Position numbers and translations under genes: made by a program | Part shown: piece by piece, positions 1 to 6,123 of the stretch | How the letters are laid out: the number at the start of each line of letters is the position of its first letter | Position numbering within the stretch: the stretch's first letter is position 1 | From: an uncultured Oscillospiraceae bacterium | Lineage (GTDB): Bacteria; Bacillota; Clostridia; Oscillospirales; Ruminococcaceae | Assembly (NCBI GenBank): GCA_900547385.1 | Contig: URGQ01000039.1 | Span: 1 to 13,326, forward strand | Reading direction: 5' to 3' | DNA: 13,326 nucleotides | Notes under the pieces: model-generated | Database searches by the model: none | Told to the model about the DNA's origin: nothing | The model's input: only the letters and a program-made list of their open reading frames with translations

Positions 1-48
1 ATTCTCTCAATCGGTTTAATCTGGTGTTTTCAAGATGTCCTTATGAGG

Positions 49-72
49 AGTCGCCCTTATGGCGTCTTTTTT
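49..72 (+). terminator. Probable rho-independent terminator of a gene left of the window
   Basis: A short hairpin (arms AGTCGCC and GGCGTCT around the loop CTTAT, with one T-T mismatch) is followed by six T's on the plus strand. It would end a plus-strand transcript coming from outside the window and converging on the zinc-ribbon/YbjQ gene. I see no convincing reading frame in bases 1-48. The stem is short, so the call is moderate. Confidence 0.5.
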
Positions 73-97
73 ATTTGGTGCCAGGGGGAGCAGCAAG

Positions 98-133
98 TTT
101 GGACAAAAAGCAATGGTGCTGTACTTGTCCAAA
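98..133. repeat. Inverted repeat downstream of the YbjQ-domain gene
   Basis: Perfect 9-base arms TTTGGACAA and TTGTCCAAA enclose an 18-base centre that itself holds a small inverted repeat (AGCA/TGCT). It starts 8 bases past the stop codon of the minus-strand gene. It could act as a 3' stem protecting or ending that transcript, but no run of T's follows on the minus strand, so it is not a textbook intrinsic terminator. Confidence 0.5.
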
Positions 134-141
134 ATAACTGA

Positions 142-771
142 TCACAGCTTCTCAACGATAACGCTTGTACCATTTGCAACTACACCGATCATGTTTCCAT
201 GGAAAGTGATGTAATCGAAATCAACGCCGATAAGCGCGTTCCCACCTGCATCGATAGACTTTTCCACCATTCTCTCGACTGCTGCATTTTTGGCAGCCTC
301 CAACTTATCGGCAAATTTATACGATTCAGAACCGAAGAAATCCGAAAAAGAGGCTGAAAATTCTGAAAGGAACCCTGTGCCCAAAACGACCTGCCCACTG
401 ACAATGCCGTTATATTTAGTGATGCGATAGCCAGAAAACTCGTAGCCAGTGGTAAGCATAAAGTCTTTCGAACGATTCCTCTTTTCGGCGTTCTTCTTTA
501 GTTCACTCAAGGATGGGTGGTTATAGATTTTATCAATCGCATTTTCAACATCTTTTGTTACTTCCTTTTTCAATTGAGCATTGCACTCATCTAAAATTTC
601 CTTCTTCAACAAAGAAAACTCTTCCATTGAGTCTACATCATACAACTTTTTCAGCTTATCTTTTAGTCCTCCGTAACAATTGTAACATAAAACACGATCC
701 TTATTCAAAACGAGGGGTTCGTTATCGAAAGATCCTATTTTTCGACCACAGTTGATACATATCCGTGCCAT
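142..771 (-). CDS. Zinc-ribbon plus YbjQ/UPF0145-domain protein
   Basis: A 209-residue cytosolic protein with two parts. Residues 5-32 form a treble-clef/zinc-ribbon-like knuckle with two CxxC pairs (C5, C8, C29, C32). Residues 35-100 are charged and helical. Residues ~105-209 match the YbjQ/UPF0145 (DUF74) fold, with the family signature around GIVSGQVVLGTG (121-132), a long helix rich in Ala/Glu, and the Gly-Asn-Ala-Leu-Ile-Gly-Val-Asp-Phe-Asp-Tyr stretch (176-186). The family forms ring oligomers and is often called heavy-metal binding, but its function is not established. The start is an ATG with AAAGG about 10 bases upstream. No signal peptide or membrane segment is seen. The gene is clearly more AT-rich than the rest of the window, which could mean recent acquisition. 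The downstream neighbour in the same orientation group (SHOCT gene) also begins with a four-cysteine ribbon. The domain call is confident; the biochemical role is unknown. Confidence 0.85.
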   Translation of the reverse strand: MARICINCGRKIGSFDNEPLVLNKDRVLCYNCYGGLKDKLKKLYDVDSMEEFSLLKKEILDECNAQLKKEVTKDVENAIDKIYNHPSLSELKKNAEKRNRSKDFMLTTGYEFSGYRITKYNGIVSGQVVLGTGFLSEFSASFSDFFGSESYKFADKLEAAKNAAVERMVEKSIDAGGNALIGVDFDYITFHGNMIGVVANGTSVIVEKL

Positions 772-862
772 AATGTCAATTCCTTTCGTCTATTAGTTGG
801 AAAGCAGCTAAAAGCATTTTTATAGGCCGTACAGAAATTATCTACTGCTACTTATCTTCTTT

Positions 863-932
863 ATTATGACATATATGGAAGGCAATATCTACATAAATTA
901 AGGATTATATTCACATTTTCTATTTTGTTCCT
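863..932 (-). promoter_or_regulatory. Candidate promoter region of the YbjQ-domain gene
   Basis: The AT-rich gap upstream of the gene has a perfect TATAAT on the minus strand (904-909). Its best -35 is only weak: GGAACA with a 16-base spacer. A second possible -10, CATAAT (863-868), lies nearer the gene. GTTCC and GGAAC (927-931 and 937-941) form a small inverted repeat around the weak -35. I cannot choose between the two boxes from sequence alone. Confidence 0.35.
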
Positions 933-958
933 ACGCGGAACGAGAATATGGCACAAAC

Positions 959-987
959 AAAACCCGGGAATTGCTTCCCGGGTTTTT
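959..987 (-). terminator. Rho-independent terminator of the SHOCT-domain gene
   Basis: A perfect 12-base-pair stem (arms AAAACCCGGGAA and TTCCCGGGTTTT, loop TTGC) begins 6 bases past the stop codon of the minus-strand SHOCT gene. It ends in T's on the minus strand and equally on the plus strand, so it could stop transcription from either side. It separates the SHOCT gene from the YbjQ gene, which therefore needs its own promoter. Confidence 0.85.
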
Positions 988-992
988 GCTGT

Positions 993-1898
993 TTAGATGC
1001 CCATGAGCTGCTTTTTCTTGGCGGCGAATTCCTCTTCGGTGATGATGCCGGAATCGAGGAGATCCTTGTACTTCTTGATCTCGGCGACGGCATCGGTGGG
1101 GGCGGTCGCAGCGGCCACAGCAGCCGCAGCCGCGGCGGCAACGGTCTGGCCGGGAGCGGCGCTTTCCTGCGGGAAGCCCGCTACTTTGGCCAAAGCATTG
1201 GCCAGGGTCTCCAGGTGCTGGACACTCTCATTGTACTCGATGCGGTACTGGTTCAGATCCGGGACATCGCCGATGATGACGGGGCCGGTGCGCTCAAACT
1301 CGTAAAGGCTCCAATAGGGATGCTGAAGGTACAGCTTAATGTAGAATTTCTTGAACGGCTCGGGGATATCGATGCTGGTATAGCTGGGGCGGACCTCCTT
1401 ATCCCGGTTAGCCAGACGCTCCATCGATTCCTGCATCTGCCGCTGGATGAGCATCTGATTGACCTGGGGCAGCAGCTCATCAATGCGCTGGGGGACCCGG
1501 CTTTCGTGGTGAATAAAGCCCTTGGCGCTGCCCTCCAGCAAGGGGGCGCCGTCCTCGCTGATCATGAAGGACTTTAACTCACTGCCATGGAAGATGGTCT
1601 TATTCAGGTTCTTATCCATGCAGAACAGGCTGTGCTCATAATCGAACACGAATTTTTCGCTGAGGAAGCCGAATTCGACGATCTCATCCACCCGGAACTG
1701 CTCCCGGAGTGCCTGATTCTGCTCCCGGAAATCCCGGTATTTCAGGAATTGTTCCATCGTAAAGTCATTGCCGTTCTGCGCATCGATAACGCCGTGGCAA
1801 TCATCGCAGATGTAGTTCCCTTCGATCTTCCACGGAAGCAGCCCCTTTACCTTGCCGCCGCAGATGGCGCAAGGGGGTCTTTTATCAAACAAGCCCAT
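993..1898 (-). CDS. DUF4428-type zinc-ribbon and SHOCT-domain protein
   Basis: A 301-residue soluble protein. The N-terminus is a DUF4428-like zinc ribbon with C10, C13, C31 and C34. Residues ~70-125 look like a small beta-rich (PH-like) domain. Residues ~180-220 hold an aromatic-rich segment. Then comes a low-complexity Ala-rich linker (253-265) and a C-terminal SHOCT domain (~270-301: helix, then Leu-Leu-Asp-Ser-Gly-Ile-Ile-Thr-Glu-Glu-Glu-Phe). SHOCT is a short oligomerisation module found at protein ends. The ATG start has GGAGG about 9 bases upstream. The gene is flanked by a promoter with a leader hairpin and by a strong terminator, so it looks monocistronic. The overall role is unknown; the ribbon and SHOCT suggest a regulatory or scaffold protein, which is inference. 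Confidence 0.88.
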   Translation of the reverse strand: MGLFDKRPPCAICGGKVKGLLPWKIEGNYICDDCHGVIDAQNGNDFTMEQFLKYRDFREQNQALREQFRVDEIVEFGFLSEKFVFDYEHSLFCMDKNLNKTIFHGSELKSFMISEDGAPLLEGSAKGFIHHESRVPQRIDELLPQVNQMLIQRQMQESMERLANRDKEVRPSYTSIDIPEPFKKFYIKLYLQHPYWSLYEFERTGPVIIGDVPDLNQYRIEYNESVQHLETLANALAKVAGFPQESAAPGQTVAAAAAAAVAAATAPTDAVAEIKKYKDLLDSGIITEEEFAAKKKQLMGI

Positions 1899-1925
1899 TA
1901 TAAAATCCTCCTGTCACACATTTTT

Positions 1926-1978
1926 AGGGGCGCTGCCCCTTTTGACCATAGTATAGCAGGAAACCGCGCGCGGTACAA
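1926..1978 (-). promoter_or_regulatory. Candidate promoter and leader hairpin of the SHOCT-domain gene
   Basis: On the minus strand TATACT (1950-1955) lies 17 bases after TTGTAC (1973-1978), a fair -10 with a weak -35. About ten bases into the predicted transcript is a perfect 6-bp hairpin, AGGGGC/GCCCCT (1926-1940), ending 27 bases before the start codon. The hairpin could stabilise the leader or be the remains of a terminator for transcription from upstream. Confidence 0.45.
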
Positions 1979-2028
1979 GGAGAAAAGCGTGAACTTTCCC
2001 GGCGCAAATAGGTTTCCCCAAAAGCGGG

Positions 2029-2056
2029 AAAAGCACCTGCCGTGTGACAGGTGCTT
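2029..2056 (-). terminator. Rho-independent terminator of the beta-helix lipoprotein gene
   Basis: A perfect 9-bp stem (AAGCACCTG and CAGGTGCTT, 8-base loop) starts 18 bases past the stop codon of the minus-strand lipoprotein gene and runs into a short T tract (CTTTTCC). The T run is short but the position and stem are right. Confidence 0.65.
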
Positions 2057-2074
2057 CTATTGATAGAGTGGGAA

Positions 2075-3841
2075 TCAGCCGCGGTTGCCGGGGCCGCCCA
2101 CACCGCCCTGCGGGGGCTGCTGGCCGCCACCCATATTGCCGGGGTCGCCCATACCGCCGCCCATACCGCCGAAGCCGCCCATACCGCTGCCGTAGATGAG
2201 GCTTTCCATGGTGACGGTGGTGCTGGCGCCGCCCGCGGCGATGGTATAGGTACCGCCCTGTGCCACGCCGGGAGCGCTGACGACCACGCAGCCGAAGGCC
2301 TTGGCGGGGGTGAAGCTGGCAAGAATGTCGCCGTCGGAATCCTTTAGGGTGATGGCCTGGCCGGCGGAGCCGGAGAGATTGACCAGGATGCTGCCCTGGG
2401 TGGAGGCGGTGCCGAAGTTTTCCGCCATGCCGGTGGAGCCGGCCGCGACCACGATGCCGCCGGTGATAGTAGCGCTGCCGTCGCAGTCGATGGTGCCATC
2501 GCCATTGGAGGTGGGGCCGCTGATATACAGCTCACCGCCGGTCACTTCGATATCACCGTTGGAATCGATGCCGTCGCCGGAGGCATTGACAGTGACCACG
2601 CCGCCGGAGATACGGATGAGGTAATCCCCGGAGCCGCCGAAGGCATCCGGCGCGAAGCCGAAGCCGCCAAAGCCGCTTTGATCGCTGCCGCCCGCGGCAT
2701 TGATGCCGTCATCGCTGGCGACGATGGAGATCTTGCCGCCGGAGATAAGCACCTTGGCGCCCTCCAGGCCCTCGTAGCTGCGGGTGATATCAATGGTGCC
2801 GCTGGAGATGGAGAGGGTATCATCGGCATGCATGCCGTCATCGCCGGTGGCGATGGTGAAGCTGCCGCCGGAGATGGTGACATCGCCATTGGAGTGGATG
2901 GCGTCATCGCAGCAATTGAGCTGGAAGGTACCGCCGGTAACGGTGACCTGCGTCCCGGCCTTGAAGCCCTTGGCGCTGGTGTCATCGGAGATGCTTTGAC
3001 CCGCGCCGCCCGCGGTGGTCACGGTGGCGGTGCCGCCGCTGATGGTCAGAGTGGTCTCCGCCTGGATGCCGTCCTCGCCCGCGGTGAGTTTGAGCGCGGA
3101 GCCGGTGATGACGAGATAGCCCAGGGTGGGATCGCTGTCATTGGTGGAGCGCAGGGCATCCCCGCCGCTGGTGACGGTGATGTCAGCATCCTTGATGGTC
3201 AGACTATCCTTGCCGTTGATGCCGTGATTGACGGCGGTGACGGTGACGGAGGCCTTTTGGATGAAGAGGGTATCCTTGCCGGTGATACCATTATTATAGT
3301 TGGCATTGACCGTTAGGCTGCCGCTGCCCGCAATCACCAGGTCGGACTTGGAGTAGAGGCAGGCGTTGGGCTCTTCCTCCTCCGCCGAAGAGTAGCTGTC
3401 GCTAAAGGTGTTGTCCGTGCCGTCGGTCAGGGTGGAGTCGGTGCCTTCCGGCAGGTAAAGTGTGGTGGCCTTGGACTTATAGACATACAGGGGGCTGCCG
3501 GTGGAGCAGGTGATGGAAGCATCCTGCAGCACCAGGGTCACTTCCTCTTTGGGGGCATTTACAAGGACGCGGCCCTCGGTCATGGTGCCGGTGACCACAT
3601 AGGTGCCGCCCGCCGTGATGGTCACCACGCCGTCTGTCACTTCCGCGCCGGTGCCGGTAGCGGTCGCCGACTGCCCGGAAAGGGCGATGGTGGTGACATC
3701 CCCGCCGGTCACGGTGGCCGCCGTGTTTTCATCGGAGGAGCTGCCTCCGGTGGCAGTGCCGCTTTCGCCGCAGGCGGAAAGGCACCCGGCCAGCAGTGCG
3801 GCGCTTATGATAATGGATAGGATACGGTATTTGCGTTTCAT
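2075..3841 (-). CDS. Secreted beta-helix lipoprotein (carbohydrate-binding domain, DUF4353-like)
   Basis: The start is placed at the internal ATG preceded by AGGAGG, giving 588 residues; an upstream GTG adds 15 residues with no signal-peptide logic. It begins with a basic n-region, a hydrophobic core and lipobox Leu-Leu-Ala-Gly-Cys (C20), so it should be a lipoprotein on the outer face of the membrane. A Ser/Thr/Gly/Glu linker follows. Residues ~45-450 hold imperfect ~22-25 residue beta-helix repeats with the pattern Gly-Asp-Asp-Gly-Ile-His/Asp-Ala/Ser, then a strand, then Ile-Ser-Gly-Gly (for example 255-270, 311-327, 333-347, 377-385, 421-437). Residues ~465-545 form a beta-rich cap. The tail (550-588) is Gly/Met/Pro-rich. 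This matches the DUF4353 'carbohydrate-binding domain-containing' family, whose ligand is not proven. It is divergent from the VTC/DUF4956 pair and shares a mirrored promoter with it, so all three are probably co-regulated. Confidence 0.85.
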   Translation of the reverse strand: MKRKYRILSIIISAALLAGCLSACGESGTATGGSSSDENTAATVTGGDVTTIALSGQSATATGTGAEVTDGVVTITAGGTYVVTGTMTEGRVLVNAPKEEVTLVLQDASITCSTGSPLYVYKSKATTLYLPEGTDSTLTDGTDNTFSDSYSSAEEEEPNACLYSKSDLVIAGSGSLTVNANYNNGITGKDTLFIQKASVTVTAVNHGINGKDSLTIKDADITVTSGGDALRSTNDSDPTLGYLVITGSALKLTAGEDGIQAETTLTISGGTATVTTAGGAGQSISDDTSAKGFKAGTQVTVTGGTFQLNCCDDAIHSNGDVTISGGSFTIATGDDGMHADDTLSISSGTIDITRSYEGLEGAKVLISGGKISIVASDDGINAAGGSDQSGFGGFGFAPDAFGGSGDYLIRISGGVVTVNASGDGIDSNGDIEVTGGELYISGPTSNGDGTIDCDGSATITGGIVVAAGSTGMAENFGTASTQGSILVNLSGSAGQAITLKDSDGDILASFTPAKAFGCVVVSAPGVAQGGTYTIAAGGASTTVTMESLIYGSGMGGFGGMGGGMGDPGNMGGGQQPPQGGVGGPGNRG

Positions 3842-3871
3842 ATTTGGTTCCTCCTTTCGGTCGATGGCCCT

Positions 3872-3904
3872 ATGATAAAGCCCCACGCTAAAGAAAAGCT
3901 AAAG
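3872..3904 (-). promoter_or_regulatory. Lipoprotein-side half of the divergent promoter, with two 11-bp-spaced repeats
   Basis: Read on the minus strand, two CTTTAGC copies (3898-3904 and 3887-3893) are spaced exactly 11 bases start to start. The nearer one is 9 bases upstream of the -10 box TATCAT (3872-3877). The predicted start leaves a leader of about 24 bases. No good -35 exists, which suits activator dependence. The 11-base period is typical of OmpR/PhoB-family binding sites. The adjacent regulator gene is the obvious candidate, by inference. Confidence 0.65.
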
Positions 3905-3919
3905 AAAAAAAGTTTTTTC

Positions 3920-3952
3920 CTTTAGGCAGGCTTTAGGCGGCGGCTTTACACT
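3920..3952 (+). promoter_or_regulatory. VTC-side half of the divergent promoter, with two 11-bp-spaced repeats
   Basis: Two CTTTAGGC copies (3920-3927 and 3931-3938) are spaced exactly 11 bases. The CTTTAGG of the nearer copy is followed by 9 bases and then the -10 box TACACT (3947-3952), the same geometry as on the lipoprotein side. Again there is no proper -35. Together the two halves form a mirror-symmetric regulatory region of about 80 bases. Confidence 0.65.
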
Positions 3953-3954
3953 AT

Positions 3955-3981
3955 GGGCATCCACCACAGAAAGGGGTGCCC
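3955..3981 (+). repeat. Inverted repeat overlapping the VTC gene ribosome site
   Basis: GGGCATCC (3955-3962) can pair with GGGTGCCC (3974-3981), with one G-T wobble and an 11-base loop. The 3' arm contains most of the AAGGGG ribosome site (3971-3976), so folding would mask translation. If transcription starts about 7 bases past the -10, the first few paired bases would be missing from the RNA and the stem would be shorter. Confidence 0.4.
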
Positions 3982-3984
3982 GAT

Positions 3985-4731
3985 ATGGCAAACGGAACAC
4001 AATACAGCTTCCAGCGCATCGAAAAGAAATACTTTATCTCCCCCGCGCAGGCGGAAACAATGCTGGGTGAAATGCGCCGGCACATGACCGCCGACCGCTA
4101 CGGCGAATACACCATCGGCAACATCTACTGCGATACCGATAATTTCCGGCTCATCCGGGCCTCGCTGGAAAAGCCCGCCTATAAAGAAAAACTGCGCATC
4201 CGCTGCTACGGCGTGCCAAAGTCGGGGGATAAGGTCTTTGTGGAGCTGAAAAAGAAATGCGGCGGCGTGGTGTATAAGCGCCGGGTCACCGCGCCCCTGC
4301 CCCAGGCGGAGCGTTTCCTGCGCACCGAAACCGCCCCGGCCGAATGGGGACAGATCGGGCAGGAGCTGCAATGGTTCCAGCGCTTTTACGATACCATGCC
4401 CCGCATGTATATCGGCTATGACCGTACCGCTTGGGCGGGCACCGAAGACCCGGCGCTGCGGATCACATTTGATCGGAACATCCGCTGGCGGCGCGATCGT
4501 CTGACGCTGGACGCGGGCGACGACGGTAAGCGCCTGCTGCCGGAGGATCAGATCTTGATGGAGGTCAAGGCCATCGGAGCCTGCCCTCTGTGGCTGTGCC
4601 GGGCGCTTTCCGCTCAGCATATTTATCCCGCCTCGTTTTCGAAATACGGGGCGTGCTACAAGGAAATGTGCCGGGAGGCCAATGCCCCCACACGGATGAC
4701 CAATTCAAAGGAGGCGCATCGCTGTGCTTAA
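3985..4731 (+). CDS. VTC-domain polyphosphate polymerase-like protein
   Basis: The ATG is chosen as start because AAGGGG lies 8 bases upstream; a GTG three codons earlier overlaps that site. The 248-residue protein is a soluble VTC (CYTH-superfamily tunnel) domain. Visible landmarks are E13, K15, Y16 near the start; K69, R71, R73 in Lys-Leu-Arg-Ile-Arg-Cys-Tyr-Gly; E87, K89, K90 in Val-Glu-Leu-Lys-Lys-Lys; K98, R99, R100; Asp-Arg-Asn-Ile-Arg-Trp-Arg-Arg (163-170); E193 and K195; and Ser-Phe-Ser-Lys-Tyr (217-221). In yeast Vtc4 the equivalent basic tunnel residues and Glu make polyphosphate from ATP. Bacterial single-domain homologues are annotated as polyphosphate polymerase-domain proteins, but activity here is inferred. 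No membrane segment is present; the DUF4956 gene overlaps its end by 8 bases and probably supplies the membrane partner. Confidence 0.9.
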   Translation: MANGTQYSFQRIEKKYFISPAQAETMLGEMRRHMTADRYGEYTIGNIYCDTDNFRLIRASLEKPAYKEKLRIRCYGVPKSGDKVFVELKKKCGGVVYKRRVTAPLPQAERFLRTETAPAEWGQIGQELQWFQRFYDTMPRMYIGYDRTAWAGTEDPALRITFDRNIRWRRDRLTLDAGDDGKRLLPEDQILMEVKAIGACPLWLCRALSAQHIYPASFSKYGACYKEMCREANAPTRMTNSKEAHRCA

Positions 4732-5386
4732 CTCGATATTAGGGACCGAACTGACTCTGACATCTTTTCTGATCTGCACAGGAGTTTCTCTGCTGCTGGG
4801 GGTGGGCACCGCGCTGGTGGCTGGCTACCGCAGCCGCAGCACCCAGAGCCTTGCCGTCACGCTGGCGATCCTGCCGACGGTGGTGCAGGCGGTCATTATG
4901 CTGGTGAATGGCAGCATCGGGGCCGGCATTGCCGTAGCAGGTGCCTTCAGCCTGGTGCGGTTCCGTTCCGCGCCGGGTACCGCCCGGGAGATCGCCGCCA
5001 TTTTCCTGGCTATGGCCATTGGCCTGGCCACCGGCATGGGGTATGTGGGGCTGGCGGCGCTGCTGTTCCTCATCCTGGCCGGAGCCATGCTGGCGCTTAC
5101 CGCGCTGCGCTTCGGCCAAAAGGAGGATGCCGGACGCATCTTGAAGATCACCATTCCGGAGGACCTGGATTATGACGGGCTGTTTGATGACCTGTTTGAG
5201 CGCTACACCACCGCCCACACGCTGGAAAAGGTGAAAACCACCAACATGGGCACCCTGTACGAGCTGCGCTACCGCATCACCCTGCGGCAGGAGCCGGTCC
5301 CCAAGGTGTTCCTGGATGAGCTGCGCTGCCGCAACGGCAACCTAAACATCACCTGCTGCCGGGAGGAAAGCCACGAAAGCCTGTAA
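4724..5386 (+). CDS. DUF4956 membrane protein
   Basis: A GTG start is supported by AAAGGAGG 9 bases upstream, inside the end of the VTC gene. The 220-residue protein has about four to five hydrophobic segments between residues 12 and 128. A conserved polar stretch between them reads Phe-Ser-Leu-Val-Arg-Phe-Arg-Ser-Ala-Pro-Gly-Thr-Ala-Arg-Glu-Ile (75-90), the hallmark of DUF4956. Residues ~140-215 form a soluble tail with a beta-alpha-beta-beta-alpha-beta pattern, reminiscent of a ferredoxin-like or ACT domain. The family is very often next to VTC-domain genes in Firmicutes. Its function is unproven. A role as membrane partner or channel for polyphosphate made by the upstream enzyme is inference. 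The 8-base overlap implies translational coupling. Confidence 0.88.
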   Translation: MLNSILGTELTLTSFLICTGVSLLLGVGTALVAGYRSRSTQSLAVTLAILPTVVQAVIMLVNGSIGAGIAVAGAFSLVRFRSAPGTAREIAAIFLAMAIGLATGMGYVGLAALLFLILAGAMLALTALRFGQKEDAGRILKITIPEDLDYDGLFDDLFERYTTAHTLEKVKTTNMGTLYELRYRITLRQEPVPKVFLDELRCRNGNLNITCCREESHESL

Positions 5387-5400
5387 ACAGCGCAAAATAT

Positions 5401-5434
5401 CCCCCTATCCGCTTTGGGTAGGGGGCTTTGTTTT
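5401..5434 (+). terminator. Terminator between the convergent DUF4956 and response-regulator genes
   Basis: A 10-bp stem (CCCCCTATCC and GGGTAGGGGG, one G-U wobble on the plus strand, loop GCTTT) is followed by CTTTGTTTTA. It lies 14 bases past the DUF4956 stop. On the minus strand the stem has one A-C mismatch and is followed by ATATTTT, so it may also serve the two-component operon, which ends 6 bases away. Confidence 0.85.
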
Positions 5435-5439
5435 AGAGG

Positions 5440-6123
5440 TCAGCCCGGCTCCTTCATGCGGTAGCCCACACCGATCTCGGTGAGGATATACTGCGGCTCG
5501 GCGGGGTTCTGCTCCAGCTTGCGGCGGATATTGGCCATATTGACCCGCAGCAGCTGGCTGTTGCCGCCGGCGGCATCGCCCCACATGGCCTCGCTGATAC
5601 GATCGTAGGTGAGCACCTTGCCCGCGCTGCGGCTCAGGAGCTCCACCAGGCGGTATTCATTGGCGGTGAGGTGCACCGGCTGCCCGGCCAATGTGACCAG
5701 GTGCTTATCATAGTCGATGGTCAGCTCGCCGGTGGTAAAGGCGGAAAGATTGGCGGCGGGCCCGGCCCGGCGCAGCGCTGCCCGGATGCGGGCCAGCAGC
5801 TCCGGGGAGCCGAACGGCTTGGTGATATAGTCGTCGGCGCCACTATCCAGGGCGGCCACCTTTTCGCTTTCCTCGGTGCGGGCGGAGACCACGATGACCG
5901 GCAGGCCATAGCGCTGCCGCAGCTCCCGCAGCAGCTCCAGCCCATCGGCATCCGGCAGGCCCAGATCCAGCAGCATGGCACTAAACTCCATCTTTTCCAG
6001 CGCCGCACGGGCCTGGGCGGCACAGGTAGCCACCTCCACGGTGTAGCCATCGCCCTCCAGCACGGTTTTCATAAAATTGCTGATGGAAAATTCGTCCTCG
6101 ACGATTAGGATCTTATTCATCAT
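5440..6123 (-). CDS. OmpR/KdpE-type response regulator
   Basis: A 227-residue regulator. The receiver domain (~3-118) has the acidic pocket E10/D11 analogues (Val-Glu-Asp-Glu), phospho-acceptor D53 in Leu-Leu-Asp-Leu-Gly-Leu-Pro-Asp, S80 as the switch hydroxyl and K102 in Thr-Lys-Pro-Phe. The C-terminal winged helix (~128-225) ends in the usual Ile-Gly-Val-Gly-Tyr-Arg-Met. The sequence is close in style to KdpE. Two adjacent ATGs are possible starts, with AGGAGG 6 or 9 bases upstream. It overlaps the kinase gene by 11 bases, so the two are coupled, kinase first. No kdpFABC genes are in the window, so potassium control is not supported. The likely local target is the divergent promoter of the lipoprotein and VTC genes (11-bp direct repeats), by inference. 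Confidence 0.93.
   Translation of the reverse strand: MMNKILIVEDEFSISNFMKTVLEGDGYTVEVATCAAQARAALEKMEFSAMLLDLGLPDADGLELLRELRQRYGLPVIVVSARTEESEKVAALDSGADDYITKPFGSPELLARIRAALRRAGPAANLSAFTTGELTIDYDKHLVTLAGQPVHLTANEYRLVELLSRSAGKVLTYDRISEAMWGDAAGGNSQLLRVNMANIRRKLEQNPAEPQYILTEIGVGYRMKEPG

Noticed and set aside
927..941. SOS/LexA-type box (GTTCC-N5-GGAAC)
   Set aside because: Orientation and spacing do not match the Gram-positive LexA consensus GAAC-N4-GTTC, and the nearby gene is not a known SOS gene.
948..1577. Plus-strand frame opposite the SHOCT gene
   Set aside because: It starts inside the terminator hairpin, and the opposite strand encodes clear zinc-ribbon and SHOCT domains.
3946..4620. Minus-strand open frame opposite the VTC gene (224 residues)
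   Set aside because: No ribosome site and no recognisable domain; the plus-strand VTC motifs are unambiguous.
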